From the NCBI GenBank assembly GCA_024641255.1, contig JAHEDL010000098.1, positions 1 to 7,861 of the forward strand: a stretch of 7,861 nt of DNA. The letters are read 5' to 3'. A model generated the notes under the pieces. It was not told the origin of the DNA. It did not search any database and worked only from the letters and a program-made list of their open reading frames with translations. The position numbers and the translations under genes were made by a program. This DNA is from Pseudorhodobacter sp. (lineage in GTDB: Bacteria; Pseudomonadota; Alphaproteobacteria; Rhodobacterales; Rhodobacteraceae). Numbering within the stretch: position 1 is the stretch's first letter; every line of letters starts with the position of its first letter. This document shows, piece by piece, positions 1-6,271 of this stretch.

Positions 1-418
1 GCCCACGCGCAATCATCGCGCCGCCGATATGCTTGCAGCACAGGAAAGTCGCGGTCAGGTTCAGGTCAACCAGGCTTTGCCATTGATCCAGCGGCATGTC
101 CTGCAAGGCCACATTCGCCCGTCGCCCGCCGATATTGTTGACCAGAATGTCAAACGGCCCATGTTCGGCCAGCGCCTGCTGGCAAATGCCTTCGCAAGTG
201 ATTGGGTCTGCCATATCGGCGGCGATGCAAGTGGCATTGCGGCCCAAGTTGCGCACATCGGCGGCGGTTTGTTCAAGGCTTTCAAGGTTGCGGGCAACCA
301 TGGTGATGTCGGCCCCGGCATCGGCAAGCCCGAGCACCATTTCACGCCCCAAGCCGCGGCTGCCACCGGTTATGAAAACGCTTTTGCCATCAAGGCGCAA
401 TTTATCAAGGATGCTCAT
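1..418 (-). CDS. SDR family NAD(P)-dependent oxidoreductase, N-terminal part (cut by window edge)
   Basis: This is a short-chain dehydrogenase/reductase of the classical type, probably acting on a sugar, sugar acid or polyol hydroxyl in the cytoplasm. The first 139 residues are visible and the frame is open to the edge. The Rossmann glycine motif TGGSRGLG is at residues 17-24, an acidic residue follows beta-4 (AADMAD, 65-70), the structural NNIG motif (the NNAG equivalent) is at 94-97, and the tetrad Asn is in DLNLTATF near 120. The catalytic YxxxK lies beyond the window. Arg43 after beta-2 (VARN) hints at NADP(H), which is inference. The ATG at 416-418 is chosen because AGGAG (426-430) sits seven bases upstream. 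The closest feel is to gluconate 5-dehydrogenase-like SDRs, but the substrate is open. It may belong functionally to the catabolic operon to the right, although a decayed gene on the other strand lies between them. Confidence 0.9.
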   Translation of the reverse strand, partial: MSILDKLRLDGKSVFITGGSRGLGREMVLGLADAGADITMVARNLESLEQTAADVRNLGRNATCIAADMADPITCEGICQQALAEHGPFDILVNNIGGRRANVALQDMPLDQWQSLVDLNLTATFLCCKHIGGAMIARG

Positions 419-438
419 CCGCACACTCCTGTTCCACC

Positions 439-454
439 CGGCTAAACTTAGCCG
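439..454. promoter_or_regulatory. Perfect inverted repeat, candidate operator upstream of the SDR gene
   Basis: CGGCTAA-AC-TTAGCCG forms two exact 7-base arms around a two-base centre. It ends 20 bases before the SDR start codon and lies just upstream of that gene's Shine-Dalgarno sequence, a usual position for a repressor operator or a site near the transcription start. No regulator gene is visible and the repeat does not match an operator consensus I can name with certainty. Function is inferred only from symmetry and position; a short RNA hairpin in the 5' leader is an alternative. Confidence 0.4.
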
Positions 455-526
455 CTGCTTGCGATGCTAGGTCGCAGGGGGCGAAATGTTGAATGCCAAA
501 GGCGGATATGGTGATGTGAAAGCGAC

Positions 527-1286
527 ATGATATACAAATACTTACGCAACCTGTTGGACAACACCAAGGATGCGTTTGTTTTGCTGGCGTTCGCCTGCCT
601 GACGATCGTGATCACCCTTGTTCAAGAGGTGCGACGCGAAAGGGTGCTTGAGGCCCTGCGTGATCTAAGCAGCCCGCGCGCTTTGATTATCCGCGATGGG
701 AAGCAGTTGCGTATTTTGGGAAGTGAAGTTGTGCGCGGCGAGTTATCCTTCTGGCCGAGGCTGATCGAGTGCCCACGGACGCGCGGTTGTTGCGGGTTCA
801 GGATCTGCAGGCCGATGAATCGCTGCTCACTGGAGAATCGTTGGCAGTGCGGAAATCTTTGCTTGGCACTGGGGGCAATGAGACGGCTTTGATCAGATGG
901 CCGCGCGGGGCTTGCGGGTGCGTGGCATCGCGAAAGTCACGGCGATAGCGCGGGCATTGCCGCAATCGCAGCAGGATTTGCGGCTAGAGTTTCTGGGGCT
1001 TGTTGGGCTGGCCGACCCGTTGCGCGCCAGCGTGCCTGCGGCCATTGCCGAATGTCGGCGGGCGGGCACACGGGTCGTCGTTGTTACGCGCTGTTGGCTA
1101 CCCCAAGCCAGCCTTGCTGGTGGTGATTTGTAGCGTCGCAGGCATCCTGACCTTGGCAGTGCAAGTGCCGGTTGCGCAAGACATCTTCCGTTTCGGGCCG
1201 CTGCATCTGCCCGATCTGGCGCTGACAGGTGCCGCCGGTCGTGGGGTGCTGGTTTGCTGGAACTGATCAACCGATTTGGCGAGCGC
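527..1286 (+). pseudogene. Decayed P-type cation-transporting ATPase remnant
   Basis: Pieces of a P-type (P2-like) cation ATPase lie in order but in different frames. Piece one (527 to about 750) covers an early membrane segment and the start of the actuator domain: AFVLLAFACLTIVITLVQE, then ERVLEALRDLSSPRALIIRDG and GSEVVRGELS. A one-base loss near 749-750 moves the reading frame, and piece two (751 to about 855) gives DRVPTDARLL and the actuator motif DESLLTGES. Piece three (about 897-1088) gives GLRVRGIAKV, then EFLGLVGLADPLR and AGTRVVVVT, the end of the nucleotide/phosphorylation region. Piece four (about 1096-1263) gives the C-terminal membrane part (IFRFGPLHLPDLAL). A last frame change yields LELINRFGER. 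The DKTGT phosphorylation site, most of the nucleotide domain, the MxTGD segment and the central C-terminal helices are missing, as is the protein's extreme N-terminus. It cannot make a working pump. It converges on the operon from the right. Confidence 0.85.
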
Positions 1287-1329
1287 CGGTGCGCCGCCAA
1301 TGAACGATTAGACCTTACTCCATCCCGCG

Positions 1330-2400
1330 TTACAGCAGCAGCCGATGCCTTGTTACGGGTGCCCTGCGAACCATGTCCGGCGTTGGATGGCGCGGGCGCG
1401 GTGGTGACTGGATCGGTTGCGGCGTGGCGGTTCGTGCCGCCGCCTCGATCGCGATCAGCGCCCGCATATCGGCCAGACCTTCTGCCCCATCCGCCTCTGG
1501 CGCAGTGCCTGCGATGATACAATCGCTGAAGTAGGCGACTTGCGCGCCAAAATGGTCGATCTGCGGGAAGGTTACTTCTTCGGTCACGCCGTCGCGGCGC
1601 AGTCGCATTTTCATTGCACAGTCGAATTTGAAACCCGGATCAAGTTCGATATCGCCTTTCGACCCCACAACGCGGTAATTATCAACCGCTGCCGCCCCAA
1701 AGCTGCAGATGAATTGTGCCAGCCCACCGGATGGAAAGCGCAGCGTCGCGGCCAGACTGGCCTCTACCTCGAAAAAGCGCGGGTCATCGGCGGGTTGTGT
1801 CAGGGTCGCTGTAACCTCAATGGGTTCTTCGCCAAAAATGTGGCGGGCAGCGTTGATGCAATAGACACCCACATCCTGAAGCGGGCCGCCCCAATGGTCT
1901 GCCTGCAGACGGTGGTTGCCGGGGGCCATTTGGAAGCTGAACACCGATTGGAAGAGCAGCGGAGTGCCGATTGCACCCTTGGCGATATGGTCCAGCACCG
2001 CCAAGGTTCCGGGTTCATGATGCAAACGATAGGCGGTCATCAAAAACACCCCAGCCGCTTGCGCAGCAGCAATCATCGCCTCGGCTTCGCTGACCGACAT
2101 TGCAAGCGGCTTTTCCACCATGACATGCTTGCCCGCCTGCGCCGCGCGGATCGCGTAGTCTGCATGCATCGAATTGGGAAGCGCAATGTAAACGGCGTCA
2201 ATCGTGCCGGATACCAGCAACGCATCATAGTCGCTGTAGGACACCACCTGCGGCACGTTATGAAACGCGGCAAGTTTTGCGCCCTTTTCCAAATCGCCCG
2301 TCACAATGGCGGCGATGGTGGAATTGCCGCTTTGTGCGACACCCGGCATGAAGGCTTCTTGGCTGATCCAGCCTGCGCCGACCACTGCATATCTGATCAT
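1330..2400 (-). CDS. Gfo/Idh/MocA family oxidoreductase, glucose-fructose-oxidoreductase-like subgroup
   Basis: This 356-residue NAD(P)-dependent sugar or polyol oxidoreductase has a Rossmann glycine motif GAGWIS at residues 8-13 and the family EKP motif at 96-98 (Lys97 catalytic). YRLHHEP at 124-130 and DVGVYCINAARHIFGEEP at 176-193 are typical of the glucose-fructose oxidoreductase and NADP-xylose dehydrogenase branch, in which the Tyr of this motif (Tyr180) is catalytic. VGSKGDIELDPGF near 245-257 fits the C-terminal beta-sheet domain. The arginine- and proline-rich tail resembles tails seen in this branch. There is no Tat or Sec signal, unlike periplasmic Zymomonas GFOR, so it should be cytoplasmic. 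The ATG at 2398-2400 is chosen over upstream in-frame starts because the Rossmann strand begins at once and AAGGAAG lies just before it. It follows the preceding gene by 16 bases and is the last gene of the operon; no clear terminator hairpin is visible after it. The exact substrate is unknown. Confidence 0.92.
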   Translation of the reverse strand: MIRYAVVGAGWISQEAFMPGVAQSGNSTIAAIVTGDLEKGAKLAAFHNVPQVVSYSDYDALLVSGTIDAVYIALPNSMHADYAIRAAQAGKHVMVEKPLAMSVSEAEAMIAAAQAAGVFLMTAYRLHHEPGTLAVLDHIAKGAIGTPLLFQSVFSFQMAPGNHRLQADHWGGPLQDVGVYCINAARHIFGEEPIEVTATLTQPADDPRFFEVEASLAATLRFPSGGLAQFICSFGAAAVDNYRVVGSKGDIELDPGFKFDCAMKMRLRRDGVTEEVTFPQIDHFGAQVAYFSDCIIAGTAPEADGAEGLADMRALIAIEAAARTATPQPIQSPPRPRHPTPDMVRRAPVTRHRLLL

Positions 2401-2416
2401 CTTGCTTCCTTCGGGG

Positions 2417-3391
2417 TCAGTCGTAAAGCGCGGGGCGCGCGGGAAAAGACAGGGCGACTTGGCCGCCAGTTGCCATACCTTCGACGATCTGTTCGGCAAT
2501 TGAGGTGGTCACATAGCCATCCCATGCGCTTGCGCCGACGCTATGGCCCGCCACAGTGGCATCGACCCACGCCTGCATCTGCAAACGATAGGCTTCGGTA
2601 AAGCGAGGCACCCAGTTGGACGGAAAGCCGAAGCTTTGCGCGTTGGAAAGGTTGGTCAGAACGCGGGTCGGCGCTGCCATTTCCACAGTGCCAAGCCGAC
2701 CGACAAGCTGCGCATGCACATGATAGCCATAGGCCGCGTTCATATGCACCTCGGTCGAGATGATCGCGCCGCTGTCGGCCTGCATCGTCACCATCATCGG
2801 GTCACCGCCCGGCGCGGCGGCGACTTGCGCCGAGACCATCTCTGCCCCCAAAAGCCAGCGCGAGATGTCGATTTCATGCACGAAAGAATTCGTGACAGCC
2901 ATGGCGCCGGTGAACCATTCGGGTGCCGAAAGGTTGCGATGGATGTTGTGCAACAGCACCGCATTGCCAATGCGGCCCGCGCTGCGCGCCGCCTGCATTT
3001 CTGCATAGGCCGGATCGAAGCGCCGCATGAAACCCACCGTCACAAGGCGGCGACCAAGCGCAGCTTCGGCCTGCACGATTGCAAGACCCTCGGCAGCGGT
3101 TGCCGCGATGGGCTTTTCGCAGAGCACCGGCTTGCCTGCCGCCAGACAGGCAAGCGCGTATCCGGCATGGGTGGCGTCTGGCGATGCGATGACAACCGCA
3201 TCCACCAATGGCGAGCTGATCAACGCATGGGCGTCGGTAAACACCGCCGCCCCCTGTGCCGCCGCCGTTGCACGGGCTTCGTCCGCGTCGCAGACAGCGG
3301 CCAGATGCGCCCCCGCCGTTTGTTCGCGCAAAAGCCGGGCGTGTTCGGCCCCCATCACGCCCGTTCCGATGACTCCAACAGCTAGGCTCAT
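2417..3391 (-). CDS. Gfo/Idh/MocA family oxidoreductase, inositol 2-dehydrogenase-like
   Basis: This 324-residue dehydrogenase has GTGVMG at 9-14, EKP at 92-94 (Lys93), and GFMRRFDPAYAEM at 120-132 followed by HNIHRN at 148-153 and VHEIDISRWLLG at 171-182. This run of motifs is characteristic of the myo-inositol 2-dehydrogenase (IolG) branch. In Bacillus IolG the catalytic set is Lys-Asp-His with the Asp four residues before the His. Here the His is present (His172) but the Asp position is Asn168 (VTNSFVH), codon AAT. The enzyme may therefore act on a different cyclitol or sugar, or have altered chemistry; this is inference. The ATG at 3389-3391 overlaps the stop of the preceding gene as ATGA, which fixes the start and implies translational coupling. 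The protein is slightly short for the family but both domains appear complete. The role as a cyclitol or sugar dehydrogenase is confident; myo-inositol specificity is not. Confidence 0.92.
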   Translation of the reverse strand: MSLAVGVIGTGVMGAEHARLLREQTAGAHLAAVCDADEARATAAAQGAAVFTDAHALISSPLVDAVVIASPDATHAGYALACLAAGKPVLCEKPIAATAAEGLAIVQAEAALGRRLVTVGFMRRFDPAYAEMQAARSAGRIGNAVLLHNIHRNLSAPEWFTGAMAVTNSFVHEIDISRWLLGAEMVSAQVAAAPGGDPMMVTMQADSGAIISTEVHMNAAYGYHVHAQLVGRLGTVEMAAPTRVLTNLSNAQSFGFPSNWVPRFTEAYRLQMQAWVDATVAGHSVGASAWDGYVTTSIAEQIVEGMATGGQVALSFPARPALYD

Positions 3392-4506
3392 TTGATGTCC
3401 AACCACTGGCCAGCCGCCGAAGACCGCTGAATGGTTTCCACCAGCGTTTGAATGCGCAGACCCTTGCGGAAGTTGAAGGGTTCGGAAGCCTTGCCCGCGA
3501 TGGCGTTGATGTAGCCTGCGACTTCGATCGCTTTCAGGTCGTTGAAGCCGATCTGGTGGCCCGCGGCGACGCAGAACAGGCCGTAGGGCGCGTGGTCTGG
3601 GCCAGCTTCGATGCGGCGGAAGCCTTGCCTGCCTTTGGCATCTGCGGTCGAGAAGTAATTCAGAACATTGAAGTGTTCCTGGCTGAAGGCAAGCGCGCCC
3701 TTGGTGCCATAGACTTCGAAATCATGCTGCATCTTGCGGCCGGTCGCGATCCAGTTGCCTTCAATGCTGCCAGTTGCGCCATTTTCAAAGCGCACGAAGG
3801 CGCGGCCAACGTCATCGACGGTGACAGCTTTGCGCCCGCCGCGCCCGTCGGGGCGATCGGTGATCATGGTGATGCAATCGCCCATCACACGGGTGATAGG
3901 GCCGCACAGAAATTCTGCCGTCGCAAGGGCATGGCTGCCGATGTCTGCCAAGGCACCACCGCCAGCCGGATCGTGGCGGAAGGTGTAGGGGCCAGCCGGG
4001 TCTGCCATGTAATCTTCGCAGTGGATGCCGCGATAGCCACGGATTTCGCCCAACTCACCCGCCGCGATCATGTCGCGTGCCAAGCTAAGCATCGGGTTGC
4101 ACAGATAGTTGAACCCGACTTGGGTTTTGACGCCGCGCGCCTCGGCTGCAAGGGTCATTTCCAGGGCGTCATTGGCCAAGGGGGCCAGCGGCTTTTCGCA
4201 ATAAACATGCTTGCCCGCCGCGATGGCGGCCAAAGACATTTCCTTGTGCAGCGCGTTCGGCGCGGTTATTGAAACCAGATCAATCTCTGGGTCGGCGATG
4301 ATGCTGCGCCAATCGGCAGTAGAATGGGCAAACCCCAAGGTCTGGGCGGCGCGAGCGGCGGCCTCGGGGGTGATGTCGGCGACGGTGTGCAGCACCAGAT
4401 CGTAGGGAAGTTCAAACACGCGCGGGGCCGAGGTAAAGCCGAACACATGGGCTTTGCCCATAAATCCGGTTCCGATCAGGCCGATGCGAAGTTTCGGTTT
4501 GGTCAT
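3388..4506 (-). CDS. Gfo/Idh/MocA family oxidoreductase, levoglucosan-dehydrogenase-like branch
   Basis: This 372-residue dehydrogenase has the cofactor motif GTGFMGKAH at 12-20, STADWRSIIADPEID at 62-76, EKP at 104-106 (Lys105), GFNY at 131-134 and GGGALADIGSHALA at 182-195, which keeps the Asp188-x3-His192 pair expected of the family's catalytic site. FRHDP, GSIEGNW and YGTKGAL further on mark the C-terminal sheet domain. From memory of family sequences, the layout (GFMGKAH, TSDWRSII-type, GALxDIxxH) is nearest to levoglucosan dehydrogenase and related enzymes that oxidise the C3 hydroxyl of sugars or anhydrosugars. That specificity is inference. Its ATG (4504-4506) overlaps the stop of the preceding gene as ATGA, with AAGGA nine bases upstream, and its own stop overlaps the next start in the same way. 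It is the first of three consecutive, clearly non-identical family members. Confidence 0.92.
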   Translation of the reverse strand: MTKPKLRIGLIGTGFMGKAHVFGFTSAPRVFELPYDLVLHTVADITPEAAARAAQTLGFAHSTADWRSIIADPEIDLVSITAPNALHKEMSLAAIAAGKHVYCEKPLAPLANDALEMTLAAEARGVKTQVGFNYLCNPMLSLARDMIAAGELGEIRGYRGIHCEDYMADPAGPYTFRHDPAGGGALADIGSHALATAEFLCGPITRVMGDCITMITDRPDGRGGRKAVTVDDVGRAFVRFENGATGSIEGNWIATGRKMQHDFEVYGTKGALAFSQEHFNVLNYFSTADAKGRQGFRRIEAGPDHAPYGLFCVAAGHQIGFNDLKAIEVAGYINAIAGKASEPFNFRKGLRIQTLVETIQRSSAAGQWLDIK

Positions 4507-5462
4507 TTCAGATTATCCTTGTTGACGATGAGGTCAGCGGCAAGCTGCCCCGCAAAGAAGTCCAGCACGTTTTGAACGGACGAAATCGCCATGCGCTCGG
4601 CAGCTTGTTGCGTCAAGCCGGCGATATGAGGGGTCAGGATAACTTCGTCAAAACCAATCAGCGGGTGGTCCGCGCCCGGCGGTTCGGCATCAAAAACGTC
4701 AATTCCGGCGGCGGCGACGGTGCCCGCACGCAGGGCGGCGGCCAAGGCCAGTTCATCAACCACCCCCCCGCGCGCCGTGTTCACGATGATCGCGCCGGGC
4801 TTCATGCTGGCAAGTTCAGCGGCACCAATCAGCGCTGCGCCAGCTTTGGGCACATGCACCGAAACCACGTCAGCCCAAGCTAAGCCAGCGGCTAGATCTG
4901 TGGAGCTGGCAAGATCGGCTGCGGGCCAGCCTGCGGTGGCAAGGAAAGGGTCGACGGCGCGGATTTCCATGCCAAAACCCGATGCCATCCGCGCCAGATG
5001 CCGTCCGATGCGGCCATAGCCGATGATCAGCAAACGCTTGCCAGAGATTTCGGCAGCTTCAAGTTTGTTGCGCCAGCCCCAAGGGCCGTGGCGCACCGAA
5101 TTATCCGACCGGATCAGTTGCTTGGCACAGGCAAGGATCAGCATCATTGCGTGCTCGGCAACCGAGACAGAGTTCACATCGCCAACGATACACAGCGGGA
5201 TATTGCGGGCGTTCAGCGCCGCCACATCAACCGCATCATAGCCAACGCCATGGCGGGACACGATTTTCAGCCGTGGCGCTTTGGCTATGCTGGCCGCCTG
5301 CAAGGGCTGGGTGCGGATGACCATGGCATCGGCAGAGGCAAGGCAGGTCTGATAAGACGCCTCGGAAATCTCTTCGATATGGTCGTAGGTGACACCGGGG
5401 GCACTGTCTAACAGCGCAAGGCCTTTGGGGTGCAATTTGCCCGCGATCAGGATATGCGGCAT
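4503..5462 (-). CDS. D-isomer-specific 2-hydroxyacid dehydrogenase (phosphoglycerate-dehydrogenase-like)
   Basis: This 319-residue NAD-dependent enzyme interconverts a 2-keto acid and a D-2-hydroxy acid. The N-terminal substrate domain contains SRHGVGYDAVD at 69-79, followed by VNSVSVAEHAMMLIL at 96-110. The inserted Rossmann domain has GYGRIGR at 148-154 and an acidic residue after beta-2 (VDPF, Asp171), which favours NAD. The catalytic set is Arg231 (NTARGG), Glu260 (DVFDAEPP) and His279 (TPHIAG). There is no C-terminal ACT domain, so this is the short form used in catabolism or glyoxylate/hydroxypyruvate reduction rather than full-length regulated SerA; the substrate is unassigned. The ATG at 5460-5462 is chosen: AAGGGGG lies seven bases upstream and the previous stop overlaps it as TGATG. 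A TTG one codon earlier would give a TTGA overlap and is a less likely start. Confidence 0.93.
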   Translation of the reverse strand: MPHILIAGKLHPKGLALLDSAPGVTYDHIEEISEASYQTCLASADAMVIRTQPLQAASIAKAPRLKIVSRHGVGYDAVDVAALNARNIPLCIVGDVNSVSVAEHAMMLILACAKQLIRSDNSVRHGPWGWRNKLEAAEISGKRLLIIGYGRIGRHLARMASGFGMEIRAVDPFLATAGWPAADLASSTDLAAGLAWADVVSVHVPKAGAALIGAAELASMKPGAIIVNTARGGVVDELALAAALRAGTVAAAGIDVFDAEPPGADHPLIGFDEVILTPHIAGLTQQAAERMAISSVQNVLDFFAGQLAADLIVNKDNLK

Positions 5463-6271
5463 CAATAAGCCCCCTTTTCGGCCTTTGATCCGGCGGTTTC
5501 GGTCAGCGTGCGAAAACCCGCCACTGCCGCGGCCGCAGCTGCCGCAAGGAAACGCGAGTCGCCGCCCACGGTGGTCATATCAAAGCCCCAGCCGATGGCG
5601 CGGGCGGCATAGGCTGGCGTGCCGCAATGCAAGGCGGCACGGATGCCGTTTTTCTTGCAGGCGGCAACGATGGTTTGCAGCGCCGCGATCATTTCAGGTT
5701 CTTCGCGGTCAAAGCCGGGGGCAAGGCGGCCTTGGGTCAGCGACAGCGTCAGATCGGCAGGCCCGACATAGATGCCGTCAAGGCCGGGGGTCGCGGCAAT
5801 GGCGTCAAGATTGGCCATGCCTTCGGCGGTTTCGATCATGGCGAAGGCCAGCATGTTATCATTGGCTTCCCCGGCGTAATTCGCGCCAGCCGCAAAAGAC
5901 ACGCGGGTGGGGCCAAAGCTGCGCTGGCCCAGCGGTGGGTAGCGCAGGTAGCTAACGAAACGCGCGGCTTCTTCGGCAGAGTTCACCATCGGGCAGATAA
6001 TGCCGTAAGCGCCTGCGTCCAGTGCCTTCATGATGATGCCGGGTTCGTTCCACGGCACGCGGGCCATCAGCGTGGCGCCGCTTGCCCGCATTGCTTGGAA
6101 CATTGGCAGCAGGTTGGAATAATCCAAAGCGCCGTGCTGCATGTCGATGGTGATGGAATCAAAGCCCTGCGCCGCCATGATTTCGGCGGTGAACGGGTTG
6201 CCGATGCTGCACCAGCCGTTGATCGTGGGCTGTCCTGCGGCCCACCGCGCTTTCAAACCGTTCGGGATCAT
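5462..6271 (-). CDS. HpcH/HpaI family class II aldolase
   Basis: This is a 269-residue metal-dependent aldolase that would cleave a 2-keto-3-deoxy sugar acid or 4-hydroxy-2-oxo diacid into pyruvate and an aldehyde. The motifs match the HpaI/RhmA type closely in position: TIDMQHG with Asp43 and His46, the pyruvate-binding Arg71 (MARVPW), the metal ligands Glu147 (IETAEG) and Asp173 (GPADLTLS), and AGAYGIICPMVNSAEEA at 86-102. In E. coli HpaI the corresponding residues are at nearly the same numbers, so the active site appears intact. Length is normal for the family. The ATG at 6269-6271 overlaps the preceding stop as ATGA; an upstream GTG at 6277 is rejected for that reason. The C-terminal helix is alanine-rich, and the last 10-12 residues look like an unstructured tail. 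Its place directly after an aldehyde dehydrogenase suggests that enzyme handles its aldehyde product. The substrate is unresolved. Confidence 0.93.
   Translation of the reverse strand: MIPNGLKARWAAGQPTINGWCSIGNPFTAEIMAAQGFDSITIDMQHGALDYSNLLPMFQAMRASGATLMARVPWNEPGIIMKALDAGAYGIICPMVNSAEEAARFVSYLRYPPLGQRSFGPTRVSFAAGANYAGEANDNMLAFAMIETAEGMANLDAIAATPGLDGIYVGPADLTLSLTQGRLAPGFDREEPEMIAALQTIVAACKKNGIRAALHCGTPAYAARAIGWGFDMTTVGGDSRFLAAAAAAAVAGFRTLTETAGSKAEKGAY

Noticed and set aside
29..470. Overlapping plus-strand open frames at the left edge
   Set aside because: The minus strand encodes a clear SDR with TGGSRGLG and NNIG motifs; the plus frames are its shadows.
1265..1300. GCGC-CGGT-GCGC inverted repeat after the operon as a terminator
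   Set aside because: The arms are only four bases and no T-run follows on the minus strand.
893..1522. Minus-strand open frame of 209 codons across the ATPase relic
   Set aside because: It is Arg/Ala-rich with no motif, and the plus strand holds recognisable ATPase pieces.
2401..2499. N-terminal extension of the third Gfo/Idh/MocA protein to an upstream in-frame start
   Set aside because: The Rossmann strand starts right after the ATG at 2400, which has its own ribosome site; the extension would run far into the preceding gene.
1417..2601. Long plus-strand open frame (394 codons) opposite the third and second Gfo/Idh/MocA genes
   Set aside because: It lies antisense to genes with clear family motifs, its translation matches no family I know, and long antisense frames are common in GC-rich DNA.
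2543..3385. Plus-strand open frame of 280 codons
   Set aside because: It is antisense to the IolG-like gene, with a His/Arg-rich composition and no recognisable domain.
3448..4272. Plus-strand open frame of 274 codons
   Set aside because: It is a shadow of the levoglucosan-dehydrogenase-like gene; the minus strand carries the cofactor and EKP motifs.
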